A stretch of 64,000 bases of DNA from contig NZ_SCMU01000013.1 of NCBI RefSeq assembly GCF_005503695.1, positions 1-64,000 on the forward strand. The letters are read 5' to 3'. How positions within the stretch are numbered: the stretch's first letter is position 1; every line of letters begins with the position of its first letter. Source of the DNA: Sphingopyxis sp. 2PD (GTDB lineage Bacteria; Pseudomonadota; Alphaproteobacteria; Sphingomonadales; Sphingomonadaceae). Positions 38,556 to 47,650 of this stretch are shown here, piece by piece. Position numbers and translations under genes: made by a program. The notes beneath the pieces are model-generated. The model was not told the origin of the DNA. It did not search any database and worked only from the letters and a program-made list of their open reading frames with translations.

Positions 38556-39573
38556 CGGTTTTGCTTCGGCTGCCGAGCGCGCTGCGTTCATCGCGGGCCT
38601 GCCCAAGGCCGAGCTCCATCTGCATATCGAAGGCTCGCTCGAACCCGAGCTGATGTTCGACCTCGCGCAGCGCAATGGGGTCGCCATCCCGTTCGCCAAT
38701 GTCGAAGAGGTCCGCGCCGCCTACGCCTTCTCGAAACTCCAGGATTTTCTCGACATCTATTATCAGGGGATGGGCGTCCTCCACACCGAGCAAGACTTCT
38801 ACGACCTCACCGCCGCTTACCTCGCTCGCGCGCATGCCGACGCGGTGCGCCACGTCGAAATCTTTTTCGATCCGCAGGGCCATACCGCGCGCGGCGTCGC
38901 GTTCGGTACCGTCATCACCGGCATCACCCGCGCGCTCGACGATGCGCAGGCGCGCTATGGCATCACCTCGAAACTGATCATGTGTTTCCTCCGCCACCTC
39001 AGCGAAGCCGACGCCGAGGCGACGCTCGACGAAGCATTGCCATATCTGGGCCGCATCGACGGCGTCGGTCTCGACAGCTCGGAGGTCGGCCACCCGCCCG
39101 CCAAGTTCGAAGGCGTCTTCGCCCGCGCCCGCGACCTTGGCCTGAAGCTTGTCGCGCATGCAGGCGAGGAAGGTCCGCCCGTCTATGTGTATGAAGCGCT
39201 CGACCTGCTCAAGGTCGACCGCATCGACCATGGCAACCGCAGCCTCGAAGACCCCGCCCTCGTCGCGCGCCTCGCCGCCCGGGGCATCACGCTCACCATC
39301 TGCCCGCTGTCGAACCTGAAGCTCTGCGTCGTCGACAACATCGCCGCGCATCCGCTGAAAATCATGCTGGACGCGGGGCTGCATGCCACGGTGAACAGCG
39401 ACGATCCCAGCTATTTCGGCGGCTATGTCAACGCCAACTATCAGGCCGTCGCCGACGCGCTCGACCTGTCGAGAGGCGACCTGCTGACCCTCGCGCGGAA
39501 CAGCTTCACCGGGTCGTTTCTGGATGATGCCGCAAAGGCGGCGCACCTCGCCGCGATCGACGCTTACGCCTGA
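38548..39573 (+). CDS. Adenine deaminase (adenosine/AMP deaminase superfamily)
   Basis: A 341-residue zinc deaminase: LHLHIEG with H24 and H26, GLDSSEVGHPP, VAHAGEEGPP, VDRIDHG and VNSDDPSYFGGY. The GLDSSEVGHPP and SDDPxYFGGY forms are those of the adenine-specific group (fungal Aah1 and its bacterial homologues), not of classic adenosine deaminase, which is normally annotated here. It overlaps the PRTase gene by 8 bases. Together they route adenine through hypoxanthine to IMP. Confidence 0.88.
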   Translation: MADGFASAAERAAFIAGLPKAELHLHIEGSLEPELMFDLAQRNGVAIPFANVEEVRAAYAFSKLQDFLDIYYQGMGVLHTEQDFYDLTAAYLARAHADAVRHVEIFFDPQGHTARGVAFGTVITGITRALDDAQARYGITSKLIMCFLRHLSEADAEATLDEALPYLGRIDGVGLDSSEVGHPPAKFEGVFARARDLGLKLVAHAGEEGPPVYVYEALDLLKVDRIDHGNRSLEDPALVARLAARGITLTICPLSNLKLCVVDNIAAHPLKIMLDAGLHATVNSDDPSYFGGYVNANYQAVADALDLSRGDLLTLARNSFTGSFLDDAAKAAHLAAIDAYA

Positions 39574-39623
39574 CTGAAGAAGGTCAGATACCGATGGTTT
39601 GTGGGCAAGCTGTCGTTTGAAAT

Positions 39624-39702
39624 CCGTTCGTGTCGAGCGAAGTCGAGACGCGCTGACATCGTGCATGACCTCGCGTGTCTCGACTTCGCTCGACACGAAC
39701 GG
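39624..39702. repeat. Intergenic palindromic repeat (TCGAGCGAAGTCGAGAC type), third copy
   Basis: CCGTTCGTGTCGAGCGAAGT on the left and CTTCGCTCGACACGAACGG on the right. It lies between the convergent adenine deaminase and mreB genes. Confidence 0.88.
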
Positions 39703-39758
39703 GAATAGAGGGCAGCCTGGAAACCTCCCCCTATCGGCCCATCGGCGTCCAGCCAAAA

Positions 39759-40892
<1,134 letters not shown>

Positions 40893-41024
40893 TTAAATCA
40901 GGTCAACGCCGCTGGCGCAGACCGTTGGTTTATCAGGCCCGGTCGAGCCGCACGCGCCACTTGCCGCCGCGAAGCAACGCTTCGTCGTCCAAAGCCGCCA
41001 TTGGTCGGCGATCGCCGCGCGGCG

Positions 41025-41501
41025 CTAGGCGCTGCCGGGAACGATGAATTTCAGGCCCTGCAATTTGACGATCGCGCCATCGGCGCACAGCGGCGCGGCG
41101 ATCAGGCGCATCCAGCGCGGCGGCGCCGCGGTCGGCCGGATTTCGACATCGAGCGTAAAGCCGCGGCGATGCTTGATCGCATAGGCACGCAATTTTTCCA
41201 TCGCCGCGCGCGATCCCTCCTCGTACAGCGCGGCGGCCTCGGCGCGCGTCACCGCGGCGCCGCGCGGCAGGCCGAAAATATCAAAGACCTCGTTCGACCA
41301 GCTCAGCCGGTTGCCCGCCGCCAGGTCGCATTCCCACCAGCCCGGCAGCCCCGGTCCGAACCGCTCCACCGTCGCGATATCGCCGCTATTCGCCACCGCG
41401 TCGAGCGTATCGGCGCCGTGCAGCCGCCCCAGCTCGAAATAGCGTTCGCGTTCATACAGCGGCCAGCTGTGATGCACGGGCAAGGGATGGGTCGGCTTCA
41501 A
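41025..41501 (-). CDS. PAS-domain protein without output domain
   Basis: A 158-residue protein. Residues 50-155 form a PAS/PAC fold: WWECDLAAGNRLSWSNEVFD, IFGLPRGAAVTRAEAAALY and the strand FTLDVEIRPTAAPPRWMRLI. There is no kinase, GGDEF or DNA-binding part, so it must act through a partner. TTG at 41501 is the only start I can place, with an AGAACGG weak ribosome site. A TATAAT on its strand at 41516-41521 suggests a promoter very close to the start, giving a short leader. The start is uncertain. Confidence 0.7.
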   Translation of the reverse strand: MKPTHPLPVHHSWPLYERERYFELGRLHGADTLDAVANSGDIATVERFGPGLPGWWECDLAAGNRLSWSNEVFDIFGLPRGAAVTRAEAAALYEEGSRAAMEKLRAYAIKHRRGFTLDVEIRPTAAPPRWMRLIAAPLCADGAIVKLQGLKFIVPGSA

Positions 41502-41515
41502 CGCACCGTTCTTTC

Positions 41516-41521
41516 ATTATA
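41516..41521 (-). promoter_or_regulatory. Candidate -10 element of the PAS gene
   Basis: A perfect TATAAT read on the minus strand, standing out in a GC-rich region. No matching -35 lies at the right distance. Transcription would start about 8 bases before the assumed TTG. Confidence 0.35.
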
Positions 41522-41595
41522 TTGCATCGGGATAGCCACGCTTCCCCTTGCAAGAACTAGTACAGATTTGCAACCCGATCGGATGCTATCGCGGG

Positions 41596-41970
41596 TCAGC
41601 GCCGCGCCAGCGCAATGCCCGCCAGATTCTGGCTGCGCTTGACATGACGGACGCGCGGGGCCGGGCCGTCGCCGACCAAGCCCCGGAATACCGCCAGATG
41701 CGCCGCGGCGCCATGGCGCGCCGCAACCGCGCCATTCGCCTGCGCCACCACCGCCGCCGCATCGCCCAGCAAGACAAAGTCGCTGAGCCCGCGCGCTTGC
41801 GCCAGCCGCAGCGCCGCGATCAGCGCCAGCCATTCGGCGTCCATGCTGCTGCCTGTCCCGGCCGCGCGGTCGATCGCCGCGACCCCGCCGATCACGACGG
41901 CAATCTCCATCGCACCGGGATTGGGGCGGCACCCGCCGTCGAAATAGATTTTGGTGCGGCGGGGTTTCAT
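41596..41970 (-). CDS. RNase H-like protein, last catalytic Asp missing
   Basis: A 124-residue protein of the reverse-transcriptase-like/RNase HI fold. IYFDGGCRPNPG gives the first Asp, MDAEWLALIAAL the Glu and VLLGDAAAVVAQANG the second Asp. The last motif reads SQNLAGIALARR where RNase H has N-x3-D-x-LA, so the fourth metal ligand is replaced by Gly. It may be weakly active or have a binding role only. ATG at 41970 is preferred (41982 possible); longer versions would run into the repeat at 42011. Confidence 0.72.
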   Translation of the reverse strand: MKPRRTKIYFDGGCRPNPGAMEIAVVIGGVAAIDRAAGTGSSMDAEWLALIAALRLAQARGLSDFVLLGDAAAVVAQANGAVAARHGAAAHLAVFRGLVGDGPAPRVRHVKRSQNLAGIALARR

Positions 41971-42010
41971 CGCGCCGGGCATAGCGCGAAGGACCGAACG
42001 CTGGAACCAC

Positions 42011-42149
42011 ATCCTCCCTGTCGCGCAGCGATGGGGAGGTGGCAGCGCGAAGCGCTGACGGAGGGGCTTTGGCACTACCCTCGCAAAGCCCCTCCACCAT
42101 CCGCTTGGCGGACGGTCCCCCTCCCCATGGCTGCGCCACAGGGAGGATC
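42011..42149. repeat. Long intergenic palindromic repeat (ATCCTCCCTGTCGC type)
   Basis: ATCCTCCCTGTCGCGCAGCG on the left is mirrored by CTGCGCCACAGGGAGGAT on the right, with GATGGGGAGG and CCTCCCCAT as inner arms and a variable centre. The same element recurs at 47291-47436. The two copies flank the blaI-blaR1-TonB operon on both sides. Confidence 0.8.
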
Positions 42150-42158
42150 ATGTCCCCC

Positions 42159-44252
42159 CTAAAACGTCCCGCGCGCCGAGAAGGAGAAGATCGGGCCGAT
42201 CAGCCGGTCGCGTTCTTCGACAAAGGCGATCGGACTCGCACCGCGCACCCCCGTGTAAACGGAGCGATCGCGCTTCGACCTGGCGTTGGCGATGTTGCGG
42301 ACCTGCGCGCGCACGGTCAGCCCCATCACATTCTTGTGCTCGACAAAGACCGTCGCCCACACCGGCCCTTCCCAGATCTTGTCGCTCTGGTTGCGCCGGT
42401 AACTCGGCTGGTTGTGCGTATATTCGGCGTCAGCGCCCCATGCCCAATCGGTACCCGCGACATCGTGCCGAACACCGACATAGGCGACCGTATCGGTGAA
42501 GCCGTTCCACTGGCGCTTTTCGCCGGTAAAGGGATCGCGGAGCGACGATTTCTGGAGCAGCAGCCGCGTGTCGAGCTTGACCCCCTTCAGCCCCGCAGGG
42601 TCGAGGTTGATCGTCGCAGTCCAGTCGATCGCGCCTGCCTTTGCCTTGGCGATATTGCCGACCGCCTCACCGTTCGCACCGACCGGCACGACATCGACGC
42701 GGTCCTCGACATCGCGATAAATCAGGATCAGCTTGGTCGATCCCCACGCGCCGAACTTCTTGTTGATCTCGGCCTCATAGGTCCAGTCCTGCTGCGGGCG
42801 CAGGTCGTTGTTGCTTTCATTCTGGTTGCCGTCGTTCAGGAACGCGCGCGCCAGAAAATCATAGAAGGACAGTTGCAGCACCCGGCGACGCAGTTTCGCC
42901 GACACGTCGAAATCGGACGACGGCGTCCATGCCAGCGAGATCGAGCCCTTGGGGCGGAAAAAGCTGCGCGTCAGCCCGTTCATTCCGGTCTGGGTGATCG
43001 TCGAATGTTCGGCGCCGCCGATAATCTGGAAATTGAGCGTATCGGTCAGCTTGCGACCGAAGCTCAGCAAGCCTTCGTAGCGATCTTCCTTCACCCCGCC
43101 AGTGCCGCCGACAAACGGTTGTTCGATAAACACTCCGTTCGCATCGAGCACCGCGATCGACGCAACATTGTCGAGCTTGTTGAACGCTGCCTCGCCCGAC
43201 AATTGCCAGTCGCCGCCCAGCATCTTCCACTGATATTCGCCGCGTCCGATCGTTTCGCCGATGTCGCCGGTCTGCGCAAAGCGATCGCCCGTGGCGGCGC
43301 CGCCGATGGGGGTGGTGACGATCTCCTGCACATAAGGTTCGTGACTGAAGCGGCGCAGCCCGATCAGCTTCAGCCTGCCCGGCCCCACCCCGAACTGATA
43401 ATCGCCGTTGACCTCGTAATTCCAGGCATCGTCGGTCTGGCGGACGATACGCTCGCGGTCGGGTTGGCCCGGCGACACGCGGACGCCATCCTCGTCATAG
43501 CGGTCATATTCGCGCTGATAATGTCCGCCGATGTTCACCACCGTGTCACCCGCCGGATCCCAGGTCAGCCGCCCCGACAGCTTCGGCGCATCGAAATGGG
43601 TGTTCCAGACGTCATGGCGCCGTTCGGTGACCTGCCCCGCGCCGTCGGTAATAATCGTCGGCCCGCCGGCGCCGCTGCGCCGGGCGCTGTCATTGCTGAG
43701 CGCAACCTCATATTCGACCGTTCCGCTGCGCCCGCGAACCGACACGTCGGCGCGGGTAAACAGCGGGTCGGTATGATGCGCCCGAAATTCGGGTTTCCAG
43801 GAAAACTGCCCCGAAAAACTGTCGGCGCGATAGACGATATTGGCGACCTGCCCCGAAAGGCCGGGAATATCCAGCGTCGCGCCATCGACAATCTCGATCC
43901 GTTCGACATTTCCCGCCGGGATGCGCGACAGCTGGGTGTACATATCATCACCCTTGTTCGATGGCCGCTCGCCGTTGAACAGCACATTGCCCGTCGCCTG
44001 CCCCAGCCCGCGCAGATTTTCATTGTCGCGGATCGAAAAGCCGGGAACCTGGTTCAGCATGTCATAGGCGTTTGTCGGTGCGTAACGGGCGAAATCGGCG
44101 GCGGTGAAGACCTGCCGCGCGCTGCCGTCCGCGCCCGTCGCCGCCGTCGCTGCTGCAGCGGGCGGCGGCGCTTCGCCGGTCGCCGCGGTTTCCTGCGCCA
44201 GCACCGGCGATGCGATCGCGGCGGACAATGCGCAAAGGCTGATCAGCCGCAT
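42159..44252 (-). CDS. TonB-dependent receptor of the BlaI-controlled operon
   Basis: A 697-residue outer-membrane receptor. The signal peptide ends at SPVLAQ (about 19). The plug has TNAYDMLNQVPGFSIRDNEN, NVLFNGERPSNKGDD and RIEIVDGATLDIPGLSGQVA. The barrel ends in FSFSARGTF. It belongs to the type with a PGF-type plug and no clear TonB box at the start of the mature form, close to outer-membrane receptors that handle peptides or polysaccharides. The ATG at 44252 shares its A with the stop of the repeat-protein gene (TGATG). It is the last gene of the operon. Ligand unknown. Confidence 0.86.
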   Translation of the reverse strand: MRLISLCALSAAIASPVLAQETAATGEAPPPAAAATAATGADGSARQVFTAADFARYAPTNAYDMLNQVPGFSIRDNENLRGLGQATGNVLFNGERPSNKGDDMYTQLSRIPAGNVERIEIVDGATLDIPGLSGQVANIVYRADSFSGQFSWKPEFRAHHTDPLFTRADVSVRGRSGTVEYEVALSNDSARRSGAGGPTIITDGAGQVTERRHDVWNTHFDAPKLSGRLTWDPAGDTVVNIGGHYQREYDRYDEDGVRVSPGQPDRERIVRQTDDAWNYEVNGDYQFGVGPGRLKLIGLRRFSHEPYVQEIVTTPIGGAATGDRFAQTGDIGETIGRGEYQWKMLGGDWQLSGEAAFNKLDNVASIAVLDANGVFIEQPFVGGTGGVKEDRYEGLLSFGRKLTDTLNFQIIGGAEHSTITQTGMNGLTRSFFRPKGSISLAWTPSSDFDVSAKLRRRVLQLSFYDFLARAFLNDGNQNESNNDLRPQQDWTYEAEINKKFGAWGSTKLILIYRDVEDRVDVVPVGANGEAVGNIAKAKAGAIDWTATINLDPAGLKGVKLDTRLLLQKSSLRDPFTGEKRQWNGFTDTVAYVGVRHDVAGTDWAWGADAEYTHNQPSYRRNQSDKIWEGPVWATVFVEHKNVMGLTVRAQVRNIANARSKRDRSVYTGVRGASPIAFVEERDRLIGPIFSFSARGTF

Positions 44253-44983
44253 CACTTGACCCCCTGCGTCGCGCGGTTCATCGCCACGGCATATTCGCCG
44301 GTGACCCCCATCGCCTTCATCCCCACGACATCATGGGCGCTCAGCTTGCGATACCCCGCCGCGGCCAGCCCGCGCACATAGGCGCCGTCAACCCCCAGCG
44401 CCTTGCACGCGATCGCATCGTCGACGTCGGTCAGCACCAATGCTTCGGATTTCAGGTCGCGAAGATAGGCAGGGGTGACCTCCAGCGCTGCTGCGGCGAT
44501 CAGCTCGTCGGCGTCTTTCGGCTTCGCTCCGGCATCGGTCAGCCCATCGGCCAGCGCGATCGTCGCGTCGACCATCAGCATCGACAGCATGTCGCTGCGC
44601 CGCTCGGGCACCAGCGCGCGCGACGCCAGCGCCGCCTCGAACGCGGGGTCAGAGGTAAAGCGGCAACGCCCCGTCCCTTCAAACGCGCGCGTCAGCGTGC
44701 CGGTACAGGCGAGCGTTCCCGCCTCATGTTCCACCGTAAAGGCCACCGGTCCCGCCGCGCCCTGCAGCGCATCGCGGGCGGGCGCCAAGGCGGCGCGCGC
44801 GCTGCCCAGCGACAGATCGCTGCTCGACCGCCCGTGGCTCACCCGCAAATGCGGCTGGCCTTTTCCGGGCTGCGCTTTCCATTCGATGTCGGTCATCACC
44901 AGCGGGTCGGCGGCATTGCTCGGCGCGGCGCAGGCGATGACGGTCATCAGCGCGGCGGTTGCGGCGATCATGGGGGTTTTCAT
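44252..44983 (-). CDS. Exported protein with 28-residue helical repeats
   Basis: A 243-residue protein. A signal peptide ends around APSNAADP. The N-terminal domain (about 27-145) is beta-rich with two cysteines, C93 and C107 (TLACTGTL, GRCRF), that may pair. From about 156 to 240 there are three copies of a ~28-residue repeat (core D-x-D-E-L-I-x4-A-L-x-V and GVDGAYV), the same repeat as in the outer domain of BlaR1 encoded upstream. It is likely periplasmic and may bind BlaR1 or the same ligand. No family is recognised for the N-terminal domain. Confidence 0.78.
   Translation of the reverse strand: MKTPMIAATAALMTVIACAAPSNAADPLVMTDIEWKAQPGKGQPHLRVSHGRSSSDLSLGSARAALAPARDALQGAAGPVAFTVEHEAGTLACTGTLTRAFEGTGRCRFTSDPAFEAALASRALVPERRSDMLSMLMVDATIALADGLTDAGAKPKDADELIAAAALEVTPAYLRDLKSEALVLTDVDDAIACKALGVDGAYVRGLAAAGYRKLSAHDVVGMKAMGVTGEYAVAMNRATQGVK
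44264..44518 (-). repeat. Three coding 28-residue repeats (repeat-protein gene)
   Basis: Three tandem units, at residues about 156-183, 186-213 and 214-240. Each has the pattern D-(x)-D-(E/D)-(L/A/V)-(I/V), then A-L-(G/E)-V and a Tyr two or three residues later, as in BlaR1's C-terminus. Confidence 0.75.
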
Positions 44984-45094
44984 GGCAGCACTCCTCTTGC
45001 CGACGCTGGACGAGCGTCATCGCTCGCCCCCGCAGCGGCGTTTCAAAACAAGGCTTCGATCAACGATATTCAGGCTTGGACGAATGTCCGGGCG

Positions 45095-46816
45095 TCAGCT
45101 GGTTGGCGGCGCCGGTGGTTCGGGGGGTGCGGACGGTTCGGCCATTTCGATCCGCGCGACCCGGCCATCGCTGCTGCGCGCTTCCATCGTCATCCCGTCC
45201 GCGCTCATGCGGACCGTGGGGCCGCTTGCCGACCGCGCCACCGCCGACTTCGACCTGACGGTCGGTCGGGCTTTCGACGTCGCACGCAATTCGATCGCGT
45301 CGTCGGCGCTGCGCATCCGCACCCCGGCCTTCCGCATGTCGGTGACGAAGTCGCAATCGACCCCCATCGCGCGCAGCGCGATCACATCGTCGATACCGAT
45401 GTCGGGGAAATGCGATTTCATGTCGCGGGCAAAGGCGGGTTCGATGTGCAACGCCGAGGCGCCGATCAATTCGTCGACGTCCACGTTCGGAAAGATGTGG
45501 CGCATCTGCCGGATATAGGCGGGATCGACGCCGCTTGCGCGCGCCGAGATCAGCTCGTCCACATCCATCGACGCCCCCTCGGCGCGCATCTCGGCGGCAT
45601 ATTCGGCGGTGACCCCGACGGCGCGCAGGTTGATCAGCTGCTCGGCGCTCAGCTTCTCGGTCGATGCGGTCGCGGCGGCCTGATCCTCGGCATCGCCTTT
45701 CGCTGCTCCGGCAACGCGCGCCGACGCGATCGCCGATTTCCGTTCGGCTAGCGCCGCGGTCCGGTTATCCTTTGCGGCGATCTTTTCTTCGGCTGCGGTC
45801 GCCGAAAAGGCGGCCAGCGGCGCGGTTACGCCGGCCAGCACGACCAGGCTCATCAACACCCAGCTCGCGCTTGCCGGCCCGCGCTTCAGACTGGCGTCGA
45901 GCACGCGGGTGATCCGGCGTTTCAGGCTGCTCTTCGACGGCGCGACGCCATGCGCCGCCATCAGCGCCGCCTTATTGTCATGCCGCGCCGCGCCGACCAG
46001 CAGCGTCGCATAGTCGGGACCGTCGATGTCGGCCATCAGCACCGCGTCGTCGGCCGCCTCTTCGCGCAGCTGATGGCTCTCGCGCGCCAGCATCCAGACC
46101 AGGGGATTGAACCAGAAAATCGCGCAGGCGATGCGCGAGGCAAGCAGCTTGGCCCAGTCGAGCCGCGCGATGTGCGCCAGCTCGTGCGCGATGATCGCCT
46201 CTGCCTCGCCGACCGCCTGCGCCGCCTTCGGGCTCAGCACGATCGTCGACCGCAGCAGTCCCCAGCTGATCGGCGAGCGCAGTTCGTCGCTGACCAGCAA
46301 CGCTGTGCCATGTTTGAAGCCCATCCGCCGCTGCGCCTCGGCGAGCGCCGACAGCCACGACCCGTCGACCAGAATTTCGGCGCGTCCGCGCATCGCGAAC
46401 AGCCGCACCACCGCCAGCAACATCACTCCAAACAGCAGCGCGAGCGGGACAAGGTAGAGAAAGGGCGCAAGGTCGGCCCCCACCGACCAGCTGATCGGCG
46501 GCGATCCGGCGGTATCCGCCACGACCGGGACGGATGTCGTCGCGGCCACCGGATCGACCGCCGATCCCCCCGTCGCGTTGCTCGAAACGGCTCGGGGTGC
46601 TGCCTCGGCGACCCAGCTCGCGGGCAGCGGCTGCCATATCGGCAGCGCCAGCGAGGCGGCCGGCAGCACCAGCAGCGCCAGCAGGCCGACATGCGCGACC
46701 AGCGACCGCTCGCCCGCCGAACGCGTCCGCGCCAGCCGCAGCAACGCCAGCGTCAGCCCGGCGATCAGCACCGACTTCCAGGCGAGCCCGATCAACATCG
46801 AAGCGGTGATCATCAT
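45095..46816 (-). CDS. blaR1: BlaR1/M56-family membrane protease with a repeat outer domain
   Basis: A 573-residue inner-membrane protein. Membrane spans lie at about 8-27, 38-60, 117-140 and 318-338. The cytoplasmic M56 zinc protease has HELAH at 211-215 and the third ligand in REEAADDAV at about 251-258. In classical BlaR1 the C-terminal outer domain is a penicillin-binding sensor. Here residues 341-573 lack any S-x2-K/SDN/KTG set and instead carry four 28-residue repeats (389-500) followed by a Pro-rich tail. The family logic is signal reception outside, then cleavage of BlaI. The start overlaps the blaI stop (ATGA). Ligand unknown. Confidence 0.88.
   Translation of the reverse strand: MMITASMLIGLAWKSVLIAGLTLALLRLARTRSAGERSLVAHVGLLALLVLPAASLALPIWQPLPASWVAEAAPRAVSSNATGGSAVDPVAATTSVPVVADTAGSPPISWSVGADLAPFLYLVPLALLFGVMLLAVVRLFAMRGRAEILVDGSWLSALAEAQRRMGFKHGTALLVSDELRSPISWGLLRSTIVLSPKAAQAVGEAEAIIAHELAHIARLDWAKLLASRIACAIFWFNPLVWMLARESHQLREEAADDAVLMADIDGPDYATLLVGAARHDNKAALMAAHGVAPSKSSLKRRITRVLDASLKRGPASASWVLMSLVVLAGVTAPLAAFSATAAEEKIAAKDNRTAALAERKSAIASARVAGAAKGDAEDQAAATASTEKLSAEQLINLRAVGVTAEYAAEMRAEGASMDVDELISARASGVDPAYIRQMRHIFPNVDVDELIGASALHIEPAFARDMKSHFPDIGIDDVIALRAMGVDCDFVTDMRKAGVRMRSADDAIELRATSKARPTVRSKSAVARSASGPTVRMSADGMTMEARSSDGRVARIEMAEPSAPPEPPAPPTS
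45317..45652 (-). repeat. Four coding 28-residue repeats in the BlaR1 outer domain
   Basis: Residues 389-416, 417-444, 445-472 and 473-500 align without gaps. Constant features are (D/S)-x-(D/E)-(E/Q/D)-(L/V)-I at 2-7, then A at 11, V or I at 14 and (Y/F) at 18. A fifth, shortened copy (SADDAIELRA) follows at about 503-512. Two helices per unit are predicted. Confidence 0.85.
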
Positions 46817-47190
46817 TTCGCTCTCCCTTCGCGCGCCTGCCCGATCAGCTTTTCCAGCTCGTCGAGCTCATCCGCGCTCATTTCCTCCTGCATCCCCAGC
46901 AAGGCCGCGGCGGCGCTGGTCGCCGATCCGTTGAAAAACACCCGCACCACCTGGCTCAGCGCCGATTTGCGCGCGGTCTTGTCCGATACGCTCGGCGCAT
47001 AGACAAAGCCGTTGTCCGACGCTTCGCGCGCCACAAACCCCTTCGCCTCCAGCCGCTTCAGCATCGCGCGGATCGCCGAGCCCGACAGTTCGTCGCTCAA
47101 TGCCTCGCCGATCTCGGTCACGGTCGACGCGCCGCGCTCGTACAGAATATCGACAATTTCGCGTTCCCGCGGCGGCAAACTGGACAACAT
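46813..47190 (-). CDS. blaI: BlaI/MecI-family transcriptional repressor
   Basis: A 125-residue winged-helix repressor: LPPREREIVDILYERGASTV, then GSAIRAMLKRLEAKGFV and the SQVVRVFFNGSATSAAAALL dimerisation end. It is cleaved by its BlaR1-type partner to release the operator. An ATG at 47190 with GAGGTGAG just upstream on its strand is preferred over a GTG at 47199. Its own operators lie 17-46 bases upstream of the start, so it represses its own four-gene operon. Confidence 0.9.
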   Translation of the reverse strand: MLSSLPPREREIVDILYERGASTVTEIGEALSDELSGSAIRAMLKRLEAKGFVAREASDNGFVYAPSVSDKTARKSALSQVVRVFFNGSATSAAAALLGMQEEMSADELDELEKLIGQAREGRAK

Positions 47191-47206
47191 GCGACTCACC
47201 TCATGC

Positions 47207-47220
47207 GCTACATTTGTAGC
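47207..47220. promoter_or_regulatory. BlaI operator, proximal site
   Basis: GCTACA-TT-TGTAGC contains TACA-N2-TGTA, the core recognised by BlaI/MecI repressors. Site arms are perfect. Confidence 0.85.
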
Positions 47221-47222
47221 GT

Positions 47223-47236
47223 GCTACATTTGTAGC
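47223..47236. promoter_or_regulatory. BlaI operator, distal site
   Basis: An exact second copy of the 14-base site, 16 bases centre to centre from the first. Two such sites side by side fit binding of two repressor dimers, one and a half helical turns apart. Confidence 0.85.
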
Positions 47237-47290
47237 GCCTGTTTGGCAAGGGGTTTTATTCAGGTAACACAGGTGGGCAGGCGCCGACGA

Positions 47291-47436
47291 TCCTCCCTGT
47301 CGCGAAGCGATGGGGAGGTGGCAGCCCGCAGGGCTGACGGAGGGGCCGACACCGATGAGGCCCGACGCAAGGCCGCTGCCTCTCCACCCCCGCTTCGCGG
47401 CGGTCCCCCTCCCCATGGCTGCGCCACAGCGAGGAA
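47291..47436. repeat. Long intergenic palindromic repeat (ATCCTCCCTGTCGC type), second copy
   Basis: ATCCTCCCTGTCGCGAAGCG on the left and GGCTGCGCCACAGCGAGGA on the right, with the same inner arms as the copy at 42011-42149. It lies between the BlaI operators and the CHAT gene. Confidence 0.82.
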
Positions 47437-47650
47437 TCGCGTCCATTACCGTCGCACGCGCCCACCCCAAATGTACCGGGTCATCATCTCGCCGTCTGCC
47501 AGTGATCCCCGTCACACCCCCGCAAATCCGCCCCTTTTAAACCCCAATTGCCACCCACCCGACGCTCCACCTGTGTGATCGCGCAAGGCCACCACTGCCA
47601 ATATCCAGATTTATCATTATCTTGACACAAGACAGGGAATACGCCGTCCC
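47437..47650. other. Non-coding remainder between the blaI operon and the CHAT gene
   Basis: About 210 bases with no supported gene. It contains an AT-rich segment at about 47600-47625 and a TTGACA at 47622-47627, too close to the ATG at 47651 to serve as a -35 for that start. The promoter of the CHAT gene should be here but I cannot point to it. Confidence 0.5.

Noticed and set aside
40933-41001. A 22-codon minus-strand frame between mreB and the PAS gene
   Set aside because: No ribosome site and no recognisable product; within chance for a 225-base gap.
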